Translations under genes and position numbers: made by a program | In this document: positions 62,905 through 64,000 of the stretch, one piece after another | Layout of the letters: each line of letters opens with the position of its first letter | How positions within the stretch are numbered: the stretch's first letter is position 1 | The notes under the pieces: generated by a model | What the model saw: only the letters and a program-made list of their open reading frames with translations | The model's database searches: none | Told to the model about the DNA's origin: nothing | Assembly (NCBI GenBank): GCA_014762645.1 | Contig: JABURP010000116.1 | Span: forward strand, 1-64,000 | Source: Crocinitomicaceae bacterium | Lineage (GTDB): Bacteria; Bacteroidota; Bacteroidia; Flavobacteriales_D; Crocinitomicaceae | Direction of reading: 5' to 3' | Length of the DNA: 64,000 bases

Positions 62905-63690
62905 TTAGTGTTTCTCAGCCAAAAGAAACAAATAATCTCCTTCGGGTTGTTCAGCATTCGCAATGATTTCCTGCATTTTTCCAGTCTTGATATCATTTCG
63001 CAATTTCGTCAAACCACTTTCCACTTCCCTGGGATCAGCCAAAGCGGCAAATGAAGATATCCCATTTCTCACCTTCCTGTTAAAGTATAACTCCGGATTG
63101 TATTTTCCACTGTAGAGAAATAGATCTTTCAGGTCAGGTTTTACAGCATACGGCTCTTTTTTTAGCAGTTTAAAACCATTGTTTGACAAAAGGTCTTCTA
63201 ATTGTTGAAAGGTGGGCAATTGAATCGCAGAATTTTCAATCATATCCGGAAAGTATTTTGCAAGCCAGTAATTTCTGGTTTGTTCCAGTGTGGGAGAAAA
63301 AATAACTACCCGTCCTCCCTTTTTCAAAATGCGATTTACTTCAGAAAATCCTTTATCCCAATCTGACCAATGATGAATAGTAAGGCTTATTAGAACGCCA
63401 TCCATAGATTCAGATTCCAGATCAATGTCTTCAGCATTACCTTGTCTCCAATCAACAGCATTAATTTTTTCTCTTGCCTGTTCCAGCATTTCCAGAGAAG
63501 GATCGATACCGATAAAACGAATACCATTTTTAGCAAGTTCAGTGGTATAATTACCGGTTCCACAACCAAGATCAAGATAGATTCCCTCCGAAGTGGGTTG
63601 AAACAGTTCATACATCCGAGACAACAAATAAGGATCTGCCTTTCTGGAAAGGTCATAATCAATCCCTATTTTATCGTATTTGGTGAGCAT
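62905..63690 (-). CDS. Class I SAM-dependent methyltransferase
   Basis: 261 aa, cytoplasmic. SAM-binding core: YLDLGCGTGNYTTELAKNG (motif I), GIDPSLEMLEQAREK (motif II), WRQGNAEDIDLESESMDGVL, ISLTIHHWSDWDKGFSEVNR and LKKGGRVVIFSPT. This is the Methyltransf_11 group, close to UbiE/arsenite-methylase-like small-molecule enzymes, but with no feature that fixes the substrate. It is 17 bases downstream of the partial gene at the window's right edge, so the two are likely in one operon. Confidence 0.85.
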   Translation of the reverse strand: MLTKYDKIGIDYDLSRKADPYLLSRMYELFQPTSEGIYLDLGCGTGNYTTELAKNGIRFIGIDPSLEMLEQAREKINAVDWRQGNAEDIDLESESMDGVLISLTIHHWSDWDKGFSEVNRILKKGGRVVIFSPTLEQTRNYWLAKYFPDMIENSAIQLPTFQQLEDLLSNNGFKLLKKEPYAVKPDLKDLFLYSGKYNPELYFNRKVRNGISSFAALADPREVESGLTKLRNDIKTGKMQEIIANAEQPEGDYLFLLAEKH

Positions 63691-63707
63691 TAAATCCGTA
63701 ATTTAAA

Positions 63708-64000
63708 TTAATCTATTCCTACATAACATTGTTCCATGGCCATAACAAACCTTTCGGCTTCCTCCGTGCTCCAGTTTTTCATCACGGTAACTTCCAACCC
63801 TCTCATGATGGGATACGATTTCTTTCCTTCAACCGCTAGCGGACGTTCATGAACAATGGCCAGCAGTTCATCCTCCTGAAAAACCAATCTCAACCTGTCA
63901 ATGGGTGACGGATCGTCAATAAAACTTCCGTAGATCATATACTGATCGGTGTTTTCATATCCTTCAATGTTGAAATTCTCATTTCTGAACTGAAAATTCG
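63708..64000 (-). CDS. Hypothetical protein, C-terminal part (5' end outside window)
   Basis: The frame is open to the right edge; visible residues run from NFQFRNENFNIEGYENTDQY through an internal Met to the stop TAA. It contains FIDDPSPIDRLRLVFQEDEL, LLAIVHERPLAVEGKKSYPI and RFVMAMEQCYVGID. The protein is soluble and of unknown family. The ATG at 63938 is internal to the open frame, so the real start is probably beyond the window. Confidence 0.6.
   Translation of the reverse strand, partial: NFQFRNENFNIEGYENTDQYMIYGSFIDDPSPIDRLRLVFQEDELLAIVHERPLAVEGKKSYPIMRGLEVTVMKNWSTEEAERFVMAMEQCYVGID

Overview
The window reads as a chromosomal segment of a Bacteroidota bacterium, most likely a marine or freshwater member of the Flavobacteriales. 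Evidence: six proteins end in type IX secretion (T9SS) C-terminal signals, there is a PorP/SprF-family outer-membrane protein beside a CHU_C-type adhesin, SecA has the enlarged form without a zinc tail, and many genes are preceded by the Bacteroidota -7 element TAnnTTTG. The genus cannot be fixed from the sequence. No rRNA, tRNA, transposase, integrase, phage gene or CRISPR array was seen; every gap between genes is under 300 bases.

Layout. 1-6.0 kb: the 3' part of a CCA-adding enzyme gene, an unknown gene, and a 1533-residue secreted M43 metalloprotease with Ig-like repeats. 6.1-11.5 kb (minus): a close-packed run MFS transporter, rlmB, GT-C glycosyltransferase, M28 peptidase. 11.6-21.9 kb: a 1661-residue adhesin with eleven 77-residue repeats plus its PorP/SprF partner, a Spy-like small protein, and a PKD-repeat CHU_C protein. 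22-25.6 kb: trhO and paaABCD (phenylacetyl-CoA epoxidase without paaE). 25.6-29.1 kb (minus): four secreted proteins, two of them tandem YwqK-like paralogues. 29.2-34.2 kb: murB, a beta-helix protein, DUF2461, and a plus-strand run with a SiaC-like regulator, a PaaI-type thioesterase and a possible STAS-like protein. 34.1-38.1 kb (minus): secA and a uracil-DNA glycosylase family gene. 38.3-41.5 kb: DUF2795, a PduO-type cobalamin adenosyltransferase, a methyltransferase and DUF4301. 41.5-43.9 kb (minus): feoA-feoB plus a 41-residue FeoB-associated Cys-rich protein. 44.1-48.5 kb (minus): an unknown gene, eno, a four-helix bundle gene with a premature stop, carA, and a membrane protein. 48.8-53.9 kb: a repeat-rich T9SS protein with a small downstream gene, another T9SS protein, and Hsp20. 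54.1-59.1 kb: DUF4173, an Nramp-like transporter with altered metal-site residues, a fused pxpA-pxpB and pxpC. 59.3-64 kb: secreted proteins, a double Usp protein, a shortened membrane paralogue, a methyltransferase and a partial gene.

How they work together: much of the window builds the cell surface (T9SS cargo and its PorP/SprF partner, SecA for the first export step, MurB). Housekeeping (eno, carA, secA, rlmB, trhO, murB) is interspersed. Two catabolic modules stand out: phenylacetate ring epoxidation (paaABCD, with a PaaI-like thioesterase 8 kb away) and 5-oxoproline hydrolysis (pxpAB fusion, pxpC, linked transporter). I found no clear defence island. The best candidates for something new are the transporter-plus-pxpAB-fusion operon, the tandem YwqK-like secreted cluster, and the SiaC/STAS-like group.
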